A stretch of 64,000 bases of DNA from Lwoffella lincolnii. Its GTDB lineage: Bacteria; Pseudomonadota; Gammaproteobacteria; Pseudomonadales; Moraxellaceae. The position numbers were made by a program, and so were the translations under genes. The stretch is taken from positions 35,068-99,067 of the forward strand of contig NZ_MUYT01000008.1 of NCBI RefSeq assembly GCF_002014765.1, written 5' to 3'. Below, piece by piece: positions 1 to 8,791 of this stretch (its first letter is position 1; every line of letters begins with the position of its first letter). The notes beneath the pieces were generated by a model that saw only the letters and a program-made list of their open reading frames with translations, did no database searches and was not told where the DNA came from.

Positions 1-594
1 GTCAGTAATCTGCTCGGTGTCATAAATGGGAGCAGACTTAGGCAAATGGCTTTTGATGATTTGTACCAGACGATTGGTATTTTGGTTTTTAAGGGCAGAG
101 ACAGGCACAATGTCAGCAAAATCAAAGCTTTCTTGAAAAGTATCCATCAGTGGTAATAATGCTGATTTATCGGTTAAGGTATCTACTTTATTAATCACCA
201 ATACCACAGGCAGGTCAGTATTACCAATTTTTTGTAAGGTGAGCAAGTCATCTTCTCGCCACTGGTCAGAGTCCACCACAAAAAGCACCAAATCCACGTC
301 CACCAACGCCGACACAGCCGCTTGATTCATGCGTTCATTGATGGCACGAACTTGGTTATGATGAATACCAGGTGTATCAACAAACACCGCTTGCATGTTG
401 TCGGTTGACAAAATGCCGTGAATGCGATGACGGGTGGTCTGTGGTTTACGAGACGTGATGGAAAGCTTTTGCCCAAGCAAATGATTCATTAAAGTCGATT
501 TGCCCACATTCGGTCGACCGACAATCGCCACATACCCTGCACGAAAGTCGTTATGATTGATTTGATGATGTGTTTGTTGAGATTGGTTAGTCAT
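1..594 (-). CDS. era: GTPase Era (partial; 3' end lies beyond window start)
   Basis: Era is a Ras-like GTPase with a C-terminal KH domain that binds the 3' end of 16S rRNA during 30S subunit maturation at the membrane. The first 198 codons are present, starting at the ATG complementary to 592-594, and the frame stays open to base 1. The translation shows G1 GRPNVGKST, the switch region RKPQTTRHR, G3 DTPG, G4 NKVD and G5 SAL, all as expected for Era. The KH domain is outside the window. The roughly 14 residues before the G domain are Gln/His/Asn-rich. It lies 51 bp downstream of rnc on the same strand, the usual rnc-era pairing, so they are probably co-transcribed. Confidence 0.95.
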   Translation of the reverse strand, partial: MTNQSQQTHHQINHNDFRAGYVAIVGRPNVGKSTLMNHLLGQKLSITSRKPQTTRHRIHGILSTDNMQAVFVDTPGIHHNQVRAINERMNQAAVSALVDVDLVLFVVDSDQWREDDLLTLQKIGNTDLPVVLVINKVDTLTDKSALLPLMDTFQESFDFADIVPVSALKNQNTNRLVQIIKSHLPKSAPIYDTEQITD

Positions 595-645
595 TGGCTG
601 ATGGTTTCTTGTATGGGAATAAAATAAGCAATCACAAAGATAAGT

Positions 646-1410
646 TTAAATTAAAATTTTGGACTTGGCATTTGAATTAAGTAATGCCTTAGGTAATTTG
701 TTAAGCTGGTTAATCATCAGCTCAGCTGCTTTTTGCTCAGCAATACGGCGACTTTCACCAGACTGTACAACATTTGAACAGCCCCTAATGCCCACTTGAC
801 AACTGACCAAAAACACTTGATTCGGTGCATTGCCTTGAGTTTCTACCAACTCATAAATGGGCAATGGCATTTGTTTGGCTTGTAACCATTCTTGTAAACG
901 ACTCTTGGCATCTTTAAGCACTTTTTGTTCGCTGACGCTGTCAATCAAATCACCATACCACTCAAGCACGCACGCACGCACCACATGAATATCCCCACTG
1001 TCAAGATAAATCGCCCCTATCAGTGACTCAACCACATCTGCCAAAATAGAAGGACGCTTACGCCCACCACCTTTACGTTCACCCACGCCCAAAATCAAAT
1101 GGTTAGGCAGACACAACCGATGAGCAATCTGTACCAGCGTCTCTTGACGCACCAAAGTGGCACGCATGCGGGTGAGTTTGCCTTCCTTATGCTCAGGATA
1201 ACGCTGATACAAGGCTTCGCCGATAATCATGCCCAACAAAGCATCACCCAAGAACTCCAACCGCTCATAGTTATGAACAGAATCATAAGAGCGGTGCATC
1301 AAGGCCTGATATGGCAAGGCTTGATTAACAAATTCATAACCAAGTTTTGCCATCAAAGCAGACAGATTGTTCACAAACTCTTTGGGTATTTTATCAGGCG
1401 ATTTATTCAT
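646..1410 (-). CDS. rnc: Ribonuclease III
   Basis: RNase III cleaves double-stranded RNA, including the 30S rRNA precursor and mRNA hairpins. The 254-residue product carries the family signature ERLEFLGDALLG near residues 50-61, with the metal-binding Glu and Asp residues, a second acidic cluster (LADVVESLIGAIYLD, about 122-136), and a C-terminal double-stranded RNA-binding domain with SRRIAEQKAAELM. It is slightly longer than the E. coli enzyme (226 residues) because of short extra stretches at both ends. It sits between a DUF4845 gene and era on the minus strand, downstream of lepB, which is the common gammaproteobacterial order. Confidence 0.96.
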   Translation of the reverse strand: MNKSPDKIPKEFVNNLSALMAKLGYEFVNQALPYQALMHRSYDSVHNYERLEFLGDALLGMIIGEALYQRYPEHKEGKLTRMRATLVRQETLVQIAHRLCLPNHLILGVGERKGGGRKRPSILADVVESLIGAIYLDSGDIHVVRACVLEWYGDLIDSVSEQKVLKDAKSRLQEWLQAKQMPLPIYELVETQGNAPNQVFLVSCQVGIRGCSNVVQSGESRRIAEQKAAELMINQLNKLPKALLNSNAKSKILI

Positions 1411-1496
1411 AAAAACAACGATAACAAAAAAATTTGATAACTCATAAAAAAATCAGCACCACAAATGCGTTATCATATTTAGCTAACCATGGACAC

Positions 1497-1901
1497 TTAA
1501 TTAGACGCATCGGCAGCGGTGATTTCACCTTCAAAATGATTCACAATGTCCACATTGGCAAAAAAATTATTCACCACGGTATAGTCTTTTTTGATTTTTA
1601 GATTACCTGGCTTATCGCTGATGAATTTAATCACATCTTCAGCCTTAGTATCATAGTTGGCGTTGATTTGTAACTGTCTTTGGATATTGGTTAAGTATTG
1701 CTGTTTGGTTTCTTTGTTATCATTGGCTTTTTTTAGCTCAATTGCTAAGGCTTTGGTGAGTTGATAATCACCAATATGGGCAGGAATGATTGCCATGCCC
1801 AATTTAACAAACACCACAACAGCAATGATGCCAAACACAACACCAGTCACACTTGCTCCTTGCTGTTGGCTGGGCAATTGTAAATTAAAATTTGCATTCA
1901 T
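1497..1901 (-). CDS. DUF4845 family membrane-anchored protein
   Basis: This 134-residue protein has a short N-terminal segment (QLPSQQQGASVTG), one hydrophobic helix (about residues 20-40, GVVFGIIAVVVFVKLGMAII) and a soluble C-terminal part. Its position between lepB and rnc and its architecture match the DUF4845 family found at this spot in Acinetobacter and Pseudomonas relatives. Function is unknown. The N-terminus is reminiscent of small bitopic proteins with a periplasmic domain. A good ribosome-binding site (GGGGAGAAAATGCC, just upstream on the minus strand) supports the start. Confidence 0.8.
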   Translation of the reverse strand: MNANFNLQLPSQQQGASVTGVVFGIIAVVVFVKLGMAIIPAHIGDYQLTKALAIELKKANDNKETKQQYLTNIQRQLQINANYDTKAEDVIKFISDKPGNLKIKKDYTVVNNFFANVDIVNHFEGEITAADASN

Positions 1902-2129
1902 GGCATTTTCTCCCCTTTATCAAACATATCGTTAAAATCAATATTTGCGGTTGCTGTCAATGATACGCACTGTGGCGTGTCTCTCAGTCAATTGCAATTT
2001 TAGTCTCTTGATGTTTCAGCCCATTGCACCTTTATATGATATATGATGATACCTTTTATGATTGCATCTTTTATGCCATTTTTATGCAATTGCTGGTTTG
2101 CCTGTGCCAAGCACGCTCTTAAGCATTTC

Positions 2130-3032
2130 CTAATCAATCTGCCCATTACGAGTAAACGTTGGTAAGTTGAACCCTGGTTTTTTGTGCATCCAGACATACA
2201 CGGCTTTACCTGCTAAGTTAGCATCAGGCACAAATCCCCAAAAACGCCCATCTTGACTGCGGTCTCGGTTATCACCCATGACAAAATAATGCCCTTCTGG
2301 TACGCTAATTTGCCAACTCTTACCCCCACTGGCAAGCACCTCTGGCGATGCCTGCTGTAAAAATTCACCATATTGTGAGCTATTAATACCCTCTAAATAG
2401 CGTACTCGGTAACCATGCTGACCAAGTTTTTCTGTTTTATATTCAGTATGTGTTTCTTCTAATACACCCAACTGAACCGCTTCTTCTTGGGTTAATTGAT
2501 GACCTCCCATGTCTTGACCTGCAGGATACAGTTGTTCAGTCAGCTCAGTTGGTGGCTGATGACTGACCGCTTGCGTTGATAAAGCAGTGCCGTTGATGCT
2601 TAGCACGCCATTGTCATAACTCACCGTATCACCTGGCAAACCAATCACACGCTTGATATAGTAAATACTGGGTTGTTCAGGATAGCGAAACACCACCACA
2701 TCACCATGCTCAGGGTTGCCTGTCGCCATGATTTTTTTGTAAATAAGTGGCAATCTGATTCCATAGGCGTATTTATTGACCGCAATAAAATCCCCTGTGT
2801 ATAACGTTGGCACCATAGATGATGATGGAATGTTAAACGGCTCAATGATGAACGAACGCACCACCAACACCACCGCCAATACAGGAAAAAAATCATACGC
2901 CCAAGTGATGGCAAAGTTTTCATTGCCTTTGCCTTTTTGCTGACGTTGTTTAAAAATCAGCTTATCAGCAAGCCAAATTAACCCCAAAATTAAGGTGACA
3001 GGCACCAATATCAGATTAAAATCAAAATCCAT
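2130..3032 (-). CDS. lepB: Signal peptidase I
   Basis: LepB removes signal peptides from exported preproteins on the periplasmic face of the inner membrane. The 300-residue product has two N-terminal hydrophobic segments (about 6-24 and 48-64), the catalytic serine in PSSSMVPTL (Ser72), the general-base lysine in YYIKRVIGLPGD (Lys127) and the box E motif GDNRDRSQDGRFWG. The last motif usually reads SxDSR; here Gly replaces Ser, which is a minor change. It is downstream of lepA on the same strand, as in most gammaproteobacteria. Substrates in this window would include DsbA and the periplasmic S9 peptidase; the lipoproteins would instead use LspA. Confidence 0.96.
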   Translation of the reverse strand: MDFDFNLILVPVTLILGLIWLADKLIFKQRQQKGKGNENFAITWAYDFFPVLAVVLVVRSFIIEPFNIPSSSMVPTLYTGDFIAVNKYAYGIRLPLIYKKIMATGNPEHGDVVVFRYPEQPSIYYIKRVIGLPGDTVSYDNGVLSINGTALSTQAVSHQPPTELTEQLYPAGQDMGGHQLTQEEAVQLGVLEETHTEYKTEKLGQHGYRVRYLEGINSSQYGEFLQQASPEVLASGGKSWQISVPEGHYFVMGDNRDRSQDGRFWGFVPDANLAGKAVYVWMHKKPGFNLPTFTRNGQID

Positions 3033-3082
3033 AACCAGCCTATGTTATCATTGGGTTAAAGTATGTATGGCATCACAAACCA

Positions 3083-4882
3083 TCAACCATCTACCTTTAA
3101 CACTGCCAAAAACGCTTCTTGGGGAATTTCCACACTGCCCACTTGTTTCATGCGTTTTTTACCCTCTTTTTGCTTGGACAGTAGTTTTTTCTTACGAGAC
3201 ACATCACCACCATAGCATTTTGCCAACACATCTTTTCGCATGGCCTTGACGGTACTGCGAGAGATGATTTGACTGCCAATGGCGGCTTGAATGGCAACAT
3301 CAAACATTTGCCGCGGGATAAGCTCTTTCATTTTTTCAACCAGCTGATTGCCCCGATAACGAGCATTGTCATGATGACAAATCATCGCCAAGGCATCGAC
3401 TTTATCGCCATTTATCAGCACATCCACACGCACAAGTTTGGCAGGTTCATAGCGGTTAAAGCCATAATCAAGTGATGCAAATCCCCGAGATACCGATTTT
3501 AAACGGTCAAAAAAATCCATGACCACCTCACCCATGGGAATATCAAAAATCAGTTGCACTTGTTTTCCCATAAATTTCATGTCTATCTGCACACCACGAC
3601 GCTCAATACATAAAGTAAGCACACTGCCCAAATAATCTTGTGGCACAAGTATCTGACAGCGAGCGATGGGCTCACGAAATTCATCAATCACCCCTGTATC
3701 AGGCAATCTTGATGGGTTATCCACATGGATAATGTCACCATTTTTCTTTTTAATTTCATAAATGACCGATGGGGCAGTGGTGATTAAATCCAAATCGTAC
3801 TCACGTTCCAGACGCTCCTGAATAATTTCCATGTGCAACATGCCCAAAAAGCCACAACGAAACCCAAAGCCTAAAGCATCTGATGTGTCTGGCTCAAAAA
3901 ACAATGCCGCATCATTGATTTGTAACTTTTGTAAGGCATCACGGAATTTTTCAAAATCACTTGAGTCAACAGGAAACATGCCTGCATAGACTTGAGGTGT
4001 GGCTTGCTTAAACCCTGGAATACGGTCAACATCTGGCGTTTTTTCATGGGTGATGGTATCCCCAACAGGTGCTCCATGAATGTCTTTGATGCCTGCAATC
4101 ACAAAGCCCACTTCACCTGCTTCTAAGACATCAGTCTCAAGCGGTTTCGGTGTAAACACACCGATGGACGTCACAGGGTGAGCTTCTTTGGTCGATTTAA
4201 TATAGATTTTATCGCCTTTTTTGACCCGCCCCTGACGCACACGCACCAACGACACCACACCCAAATAATTATCAAACCAAGAATCAATAATCAACGCCTG
4301 CAAAGGCGCATCACGATCACCCACAGGAGATGGAATAAAGTCAATCAACCGTTGTAACAGTTCATCAACCCCCACACCAGATTTGGCAGACACTCTTGGG
4401 GCATCGATGGCTTCAATACCGATGATGTCTTCAATCTCTTGAATGACTCGCTCAGGCTCAACTTGGGGCAAATCAATTTTGTTCAGCACAGGCAATACTT
4501 CAAGCCCTTGTTCAACTGCCGTGTAGCAGGTAGCGACTGATTGAGCTTCAACCCCTTGAGCGGCATCAACCACCAACAACGCCCCCTCACACGCCGCCAA
4601 TGAACGTGACACTTCATAAGAAAAATCCACATGCCCTGGGGTATCAATAAAATTCAGCTCATAACGTTCACCATTGGGATGATTGTAATACAAAGTTACT
4701 GACTGTGCCTTGATGGTGATGCCTCGCTCACGCTCAATGTCCATGGAATCGAGTACTTGAGCCTGCATTTCACGGTCTTGTAATGCCCCACACATCTGAA
4801 TAAAACGGTCCGCTAATGTGGATTTACCGTGGTCAATATGGGCAATGATAGAAAAATTTCGAATATGAGCTAATGCGGTCAC
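3083..4882 (-). CDS. lepA: Elongation factor 4 (ribosomal back-translocase)
   Basis: LepA/EF4 is a ribosome-dependent GTPase related to EF-G that affects initiation and translocation under stress. The 599-residue length is typical. G1 is AHIDHGKST (residues 14-22), G3 is DTPGHVDF, and NKIDLP serves as G4; EF-G-like domains II, III and V follow. The C-terminal LepA-specific domain includes SRKKKLLSKQKEGKKRMK, a typical basic stretch. It is the first gene of the lepA-lepB pair and is separated from the capsule genes by about 130 bp. Confidence 0.97.
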   Translation of the reverse strand: MTALAHIRNFSIIAHIDHGKSTLADRFIQMCGALQDREMQAQVLDSMDIERERGITIKAQSVTLYYNHPNGERYELNFIDTPGHVDFSYEVSRSLAACEGALLVVDAAQGVEAQSVATCYTAVEQGLEVLPVLNKIDLPQVEPERVIQEIEDIIGIEAIDAPRVSAKSGVGVDELLQRLIDFIPSPVGDRDAPLQALIIDSWFDNYLGVVSLVRVRQGRVKKGDKIYIKSTKEAHPVTSIGVFTPKPLETDVLEAGEVGFVIAGIKDIHGAPVGDTITHEKTPDVDRIPGFKQATPQVYAGMFPVDSSDFEKFRDALQKLQINDAALFFEPDTSDALGFGFRCGFLGMLHMEIIQERLEREYDLDLITTAPSVIYEIKKKNGDIIHVDNPSRLPDTGVIDEFREPIARCQILVPQDYLGSVLTLCIERRGVQIDMKFMGKQVQLIFDIPMGEVVMDFFDRLKSVSRGFASLDYGFNRYEPAKLVRVDVLINGDKVDALAMICHHDNARYRGNQLVEKMKELIPRQMFDVAIQAAIGSQIISRSTVKAMRKDVLAKCYGGDVSRKKKLLSKQKEGKKRMKQVGSVEIPQEAFLAVLKVDG

Positions 4883-5012
4883 GGATACTGCCTAATCTGT
4901 TGATAAAGTACATTAATCAAGTACTGTGGGCAAACGCCCAACAAAATAGGCATGATTATAACAAGGAAAAAGATGGCTGGGGAGAGATTTTGTACTTAAT
5001 CACCGCTAATAT

Positions 5013-6209
5013 TCATTCAAGATAGTCATTCATCCAAACAGAACGTCCATAAAATGAGCCGTTTAACTGAGTTTCTTGAATAAGATATGCACGAAAATAC
5101 AAATAAAAATTACCATCAGGAGGAGTAGGGTATTGCCAAAATTTATCTAAAGACTGCTGATCAGTAAGCTTAGGTATATTATAAATGGCTCTACCCATCA
5201 ATTTGGTAGGTTTTTTATGATAAATGGATTGTAGCCCCGTGGTACTATTAACTGTTACCATACCAATGCTGTGCTTAATCAAAGTTGGCAAGTGCATATC
5301 ACAACCATAAAATACCCGACCCATCAATCCATGTTGTTTAGCCAAATTATCAATAAATATCCGATAATTGCGATGCCCACGGTCTAGCGGGTGGTGCTTA
5401 AACACCAAACTGTGTTTGGCATCGGCATGGCTGGCAAAACTTGCCATCACCTCGCTTATGAATTCATGAACATCATCATAATCGCTGTGATGAGTAATTT
5501 GTGAATCATTATGTACTTGCAAGGTAACCAAAAAATACGCATGACTTTGCTGACTTTTTAAATATCTTTGTAAACGTTTGTCATGAGCATAATACACAAG
5601 CTTACGCCATAAAGCCTTCAGCCAAGCAGTGGCTTCTTGCCACACAGTCATATCACGGTAATGATGATAGTGTGGATAACGCTGTTGCCTAAAATACACC
5701 AATATATAATACAAAATGGCCGCCATGATGAGCCGATAAAAACAATTATTTGTATAGATAGGAGATGGATATTTGATTTTTGATAATTGCTTTACCGAAT
5801 TGACATCAAGTTTAGAATATCCATTGATGCCATGAGCTTCAAAGGTAATATAATCAGGACGCAAATAGCCCTCTTCAAATACAAAAAAAGACACACCAGA
5901 TTGCCGACAGAATTGGGCAGCTACTGCATGACGAGGACGACAATCGCCAAAACAGACAATGGCATCAATCTGTTGTTCTGCCACTAACCGAGCCAACCAG
6001 TCACCAAACTCTGCCACAGTACCAGTATAATCATAAGCAGGTTTGTGCCGATAAAAAAACGCATCACCTGCATTAAAATTAACCTTGCTCACTTGAATGT
6101 GCTGGGTATGCAAGAAACTGGCAAAACGATGAAAAAAAATGCCCATCTTACCCTGCAATAATAGCACATGCCGATGGGTTAATAAGGCCTGCATGGCGGT
6201 TGTCTTCAT
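5013..6209 (-). CDS. kpsS: Capsule polysaccharide modification/export protein, KpsS/LipB family (beta-Kdo transferase)
   Basis: KpsS-type enzymes add the first beta-linked Kdo of the linker to lysophosphatidylglycerol, the lipid anchor of ABC-exported (group 2) capsules. The 398-residue protein begins with VLLLQGKMGIFFHRFA after a short lead and has FGDCRPRH and VFEEGYLRPDYIT, characteristic of the family. Further matches are LVFKHHPLDRGHRNY and TVNSTTGLQSI toward the C-terminus; these resemble the Kdo-transferase sugar-nucleotide site. It is the last gene of the minus-strand export cluster, 189 bp after kpsC, a larger gap than between the other members. The assignment to KpsS rather than KpsC rests on the single-domain length and the LQGxxGxFF start. 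Confidence 0.9.
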   Translation of the reverse strand: MKTTAMQALLTHRHVLLLQGKMGIFFHRFASFLHTQHIQVSKVNFNAGDAFFYRHKPAYDYTGTVAEFGDWLARLVAEQQIDAIVCFGDCRPRHAVAAQFCRQSGVSFFVFEEGYLRPDYITFEAHGINGYSKLDVNSVKQLSKIKYPSPIYTNNCFYRLIMAAILYYILVYFRQQRYPHYHHYRDMTVWQEATAWLKALWRKLVYYAHDKRLQRYLKSQQSHAYFLVTLQVHNDSQITHHSDYDDVHEFISEVMASFASHADAKHSLVFKHHPLDRGHRNYRIFIDNLAKQHGLMGRVFYGCDMHLPTLIKHSIGMVTVNSTTGLQSIYHKKPTKLMGRAIYNIPKLTDQQSLDKFWQYPTPPDGNFYLYFRAYLIQETQLNGSFYGRSVWMNDYLE

Positions 6210-6398
6210 TAGATACTTTTGTTATAGAAACATGTAAGTTATATTAGCAGACATACATTTTAAAAATACACGTATGCCTAGAACAGGAGAACAGGAGAAA
6301 TTGTACCACATATTAATATCATTAGATGGCATTATTTACAGTTAAAATACACAATACACATACAACTCAGATATCTTTAATCAGCAATCAGTAATCAG

Positions 6399-8747
6399 CT
6401 AACGCAAACGTTGGCGTAATATCATCAATTGGGTTGCAACTGAGCGCATGGCATTGCGTGATTTATGGGTGGTTGTGCTGATGCCTGTCTTATGCAACGC
6501 ATCGGCATTATGAGCATACAAATAAGCAATAACTTGCTCTACCTGTGCCAATCCGTAGCCATTTGGCAGTCGATATAAAGGATAATCTATCAGTACCGTA
6601 TATAGCAGTTGCTCCATGGTCAGTATGGTATTATTGCATGCTTTGTCTCGTTTTTTTTGTCGCCTTGCCAGATAGGCACATTTTGGTGATTGATTGATGT
6701 CTTTATCTACCGTTAACCCCCACCCTGCATAAAATGGCAAGCCATAACACACCACTGTTTTTCCACGTAATAACGCTTCAAATCCTGTTTGTGAGCTGAT
6801 GGTATGCACCTCATCTACCCACATCAAGCAATCATTAATAGAGACATCTGTTGCTACTGCATCTACCAATGACAGCTCTACCTGATGAACCTTTCCCATA
6901 CGCAACCCCATCTCCACATCAGGATGCGGTTTGTATAATAAATAAGCTTGGGGATTATCTTGTCGTACTCTGGCTATCAAATCTTGATTGGTAGTAATGA
7001 CTGAGCCACAGTATTTAATGGATAAGTCATCTTCTACCTGTCCAACAATAAGCAGCTTTTTTTGCTTGCTTTGTTTAAGTTGTTGAACCCAAGTATGTTT
7101 ACTGCCAAGCGATTGCCCCACATTGTATTTGCTCACTTTTTGCTCAAGCAATGTTTGCCAAAGTATCTGTACTCTTGCGGTTTGGTGAGGTGTTAATGGA
7201 TTACAATTTATTAACAACTCTTCTAAATCAGAAGCAGTGGTGGCATTGTAATAAATACCTTGACCATCAACCACCACAGATAAAGGAGCAAGCAATGTTG
7301 CTCCCAGCCCATTGGAGCGGATAAAGCCATCTTCCATGCAATAAATAGTTAATTGTTGGTGGCCATCTTTTGGTTTGATATTTTGTTTAATATTCGCCAC
7401 TTGTAACCGTTTCTCCATACCCCATACCACTAACGCATCGATATGCTTTGACGACAGAAAATTTATCAATTTTCTGATTATATTAGTGATTGACTGATGT
7501 ATTAATGGGATTTGCAACATGCTGAATTTGGGGCGATCATGCCACATCAGTTGCACTTGAGTAGAGCAAAAGAAATCCTGAATAAATGGCTTTTTCCATC
7601 GGCTAACATGATAGACCAACACGTTTTTTGTTGTTTTTTGAGGTGAAATACGTTGCCATTTGAATTGCCATTGTCGGTTGGTGATTAGCCATGCCATAAC
7701 TTCCTCAATGCCACATGCTTGAAAACTGGCAGGGTCGGCATATACACTGTAATCTACATAAGCAGCGTAGAATAATTGTTCAACACTCACACTTTGATGA
7801 TATAAGTTTGGTGTATATAAAGCCGTCCATATTTTTTGTCGCCTTTGTATTACTTCTGCTAACACCACTTGGTTAATATGGCTATCATCAGTCAACCCCC
7901 ATCCTGCATACCACGCCATGCCATGACAATGTACGGTTTTACCTAACATTAACGCTTCAAAACCCATGTGTGAACTGACGGTATAAACATCACTGACCTG
8001 CTCTAACAAGGCAATCGGATTGACTGTATCAGTGATGAGTCTGACCTGTTTAGGTAAATTTTGATTAGCAAAGTATCCACGACCAGCAGGGTGAGCCTTT
8101 ATCCAAATATGGGCATTGGAATGACGCTGTATGGCGGTGGTTAACATCTTAGCAAAATTATTGGCATCAGCACTTGCCCCAGTAACGGAGGCATCACCTT
8201 GCACTTGATCAATCAACAAAATATGACGAACGGTACCAGCAGAATGCTGAACATTGACCAAAGTATCAAGATTGGGGCAAGATAATGTATGGTTATACTT
8301 AGATAGCTGATAGGAACAGACAGTTCGAATAAGCTGTTTAGCATATTGCTGATGCTTTTTATCAAACTGATGCAGTCGCTGGACAATAAGCTTTTCAAGA
8401 CGAGATGATTGGGTTAAATCAAAATAGATGCCTACGTCATCGACCACAAAGCTTGCCCCATAGCGACTGCTAACACCACCATCAAGTGAGCGCAAAAAAC
8501 CATCTTCAATACTGTATACAGGCATTTGCATCAAATTGGCAATGGTACTGGCTCTCTGGAAACTTTTTTTTCTTCCCCAACCAATAAAACCTTGTGGCTT
8601 TGGATTGATCATATGCCAAGGATACCAGCGTTGCAATCGACATCTTAACGCAATGGGCAATAGGACATTATTTTTTAAAATACCATCACCAACCACCGCA
8701 AGACACGCTGGTAAATTCAGCTGATGGGTTACATTATAGTCAGTCAT
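6399..8747 (-). CDS. kpsC: Capsule linker glycosyltransferase, KpsC/LipA family
   Basis: KpsC extends the poly-Kdo linker with two fused glycosyltransferase modules. The duplication is visible: EDGFLRSLDGG near residue 100 and EDGFIRSNGLGA near residue 480, and KAHPAGRG versus YKPHPDVEMG, and SHMGFEALMLGKTVHCHG versus SQTGFEALLRGKTVVCYG. FYAGWGLT-type motifs close each half. The chosen ATG at 8747 gives 782 residues; an in-frame GTG at 8771 would add eight residues and neither start has a strong ribosome-binding site. It is somewhat longer than the E. coli protein. It lies 44 bp downstream of the export-channel gene and belongs to the same cluster. Confidence 0.9.
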   Translation of the reverse strand: MTDYNVTHQLNLPACLAVVGDGILKNNVLLPIALRCRLQRWYPWHMINPKPQGFIGWGRKKSFQRASTIANLMQMPVYSIEDGFLRSLDGGVSSRYGASFVVDDVGIYFDLTQSSRLEKLIVQRLHQFDKKHQQYAKQLIRTVCSYQLSKYNHTLSCPNLDTLVNVQHSAGTVRHILLIDQVQGDASVTGASADANNFAKMLTTAIQRHSNAHIWIKAHPAGRGYFANQNLPKQVRLITDTVNPIALLEQVSDVYTVSSHMGFEALMLGKTVHCHGMAWYAGWGLTDDSHINQVVLAEVIQRRQKIWTALYTPNLYHQSVSVEQLFYAAYVDYSVYADPASFQACGIEEVMAWLITNRQWQFKWQRISPQKTTKNVLVYHVSRWKKPFIQDFFCSTQVQLMWHDRPKFSMLQIPLIHQSITNIIRKLINFLSSKHIDALVVWGMEKRLQVANIKQNIKPKDGHQQLTIYCMEDGFIRSNGLGATLLAPLSVVVDGQGIYYNATTASDLEELLINCNPLTPHQTARVQILWQTLLEQKVSKYNVGQSLGSKHTWVQQLKQSKQKKLLIVGQVEDDLSIKYCGSVITTNQDLIARVRQDNPQAYLLYKPHPDVEMGLRMGKVHQVELSLVDAVATDVSINDCLMWVDEVHTISSQTGFEALLRGKTVVCYGLPFYAGWGLTVDKDINQSPKCAYLARRQKKRDKACNNTILTMEQLLYTVLIDYPLYRLPNGYGLAQVEQVIAYLYAHNADALHKTGISTTTHKSRNAMRSVATQLMILRQRLR

Positions 8748-8791
8748 GGCATCATTTCTAATGGCAATCACAGGAATAAGCTAACACCATG

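Noticed and set aside
2000..2197. 65-codon minus-strand frame overlapping the end of lepB
   Set aside because: Out of frame with lepB over its conserved C-terminus; no independent support.
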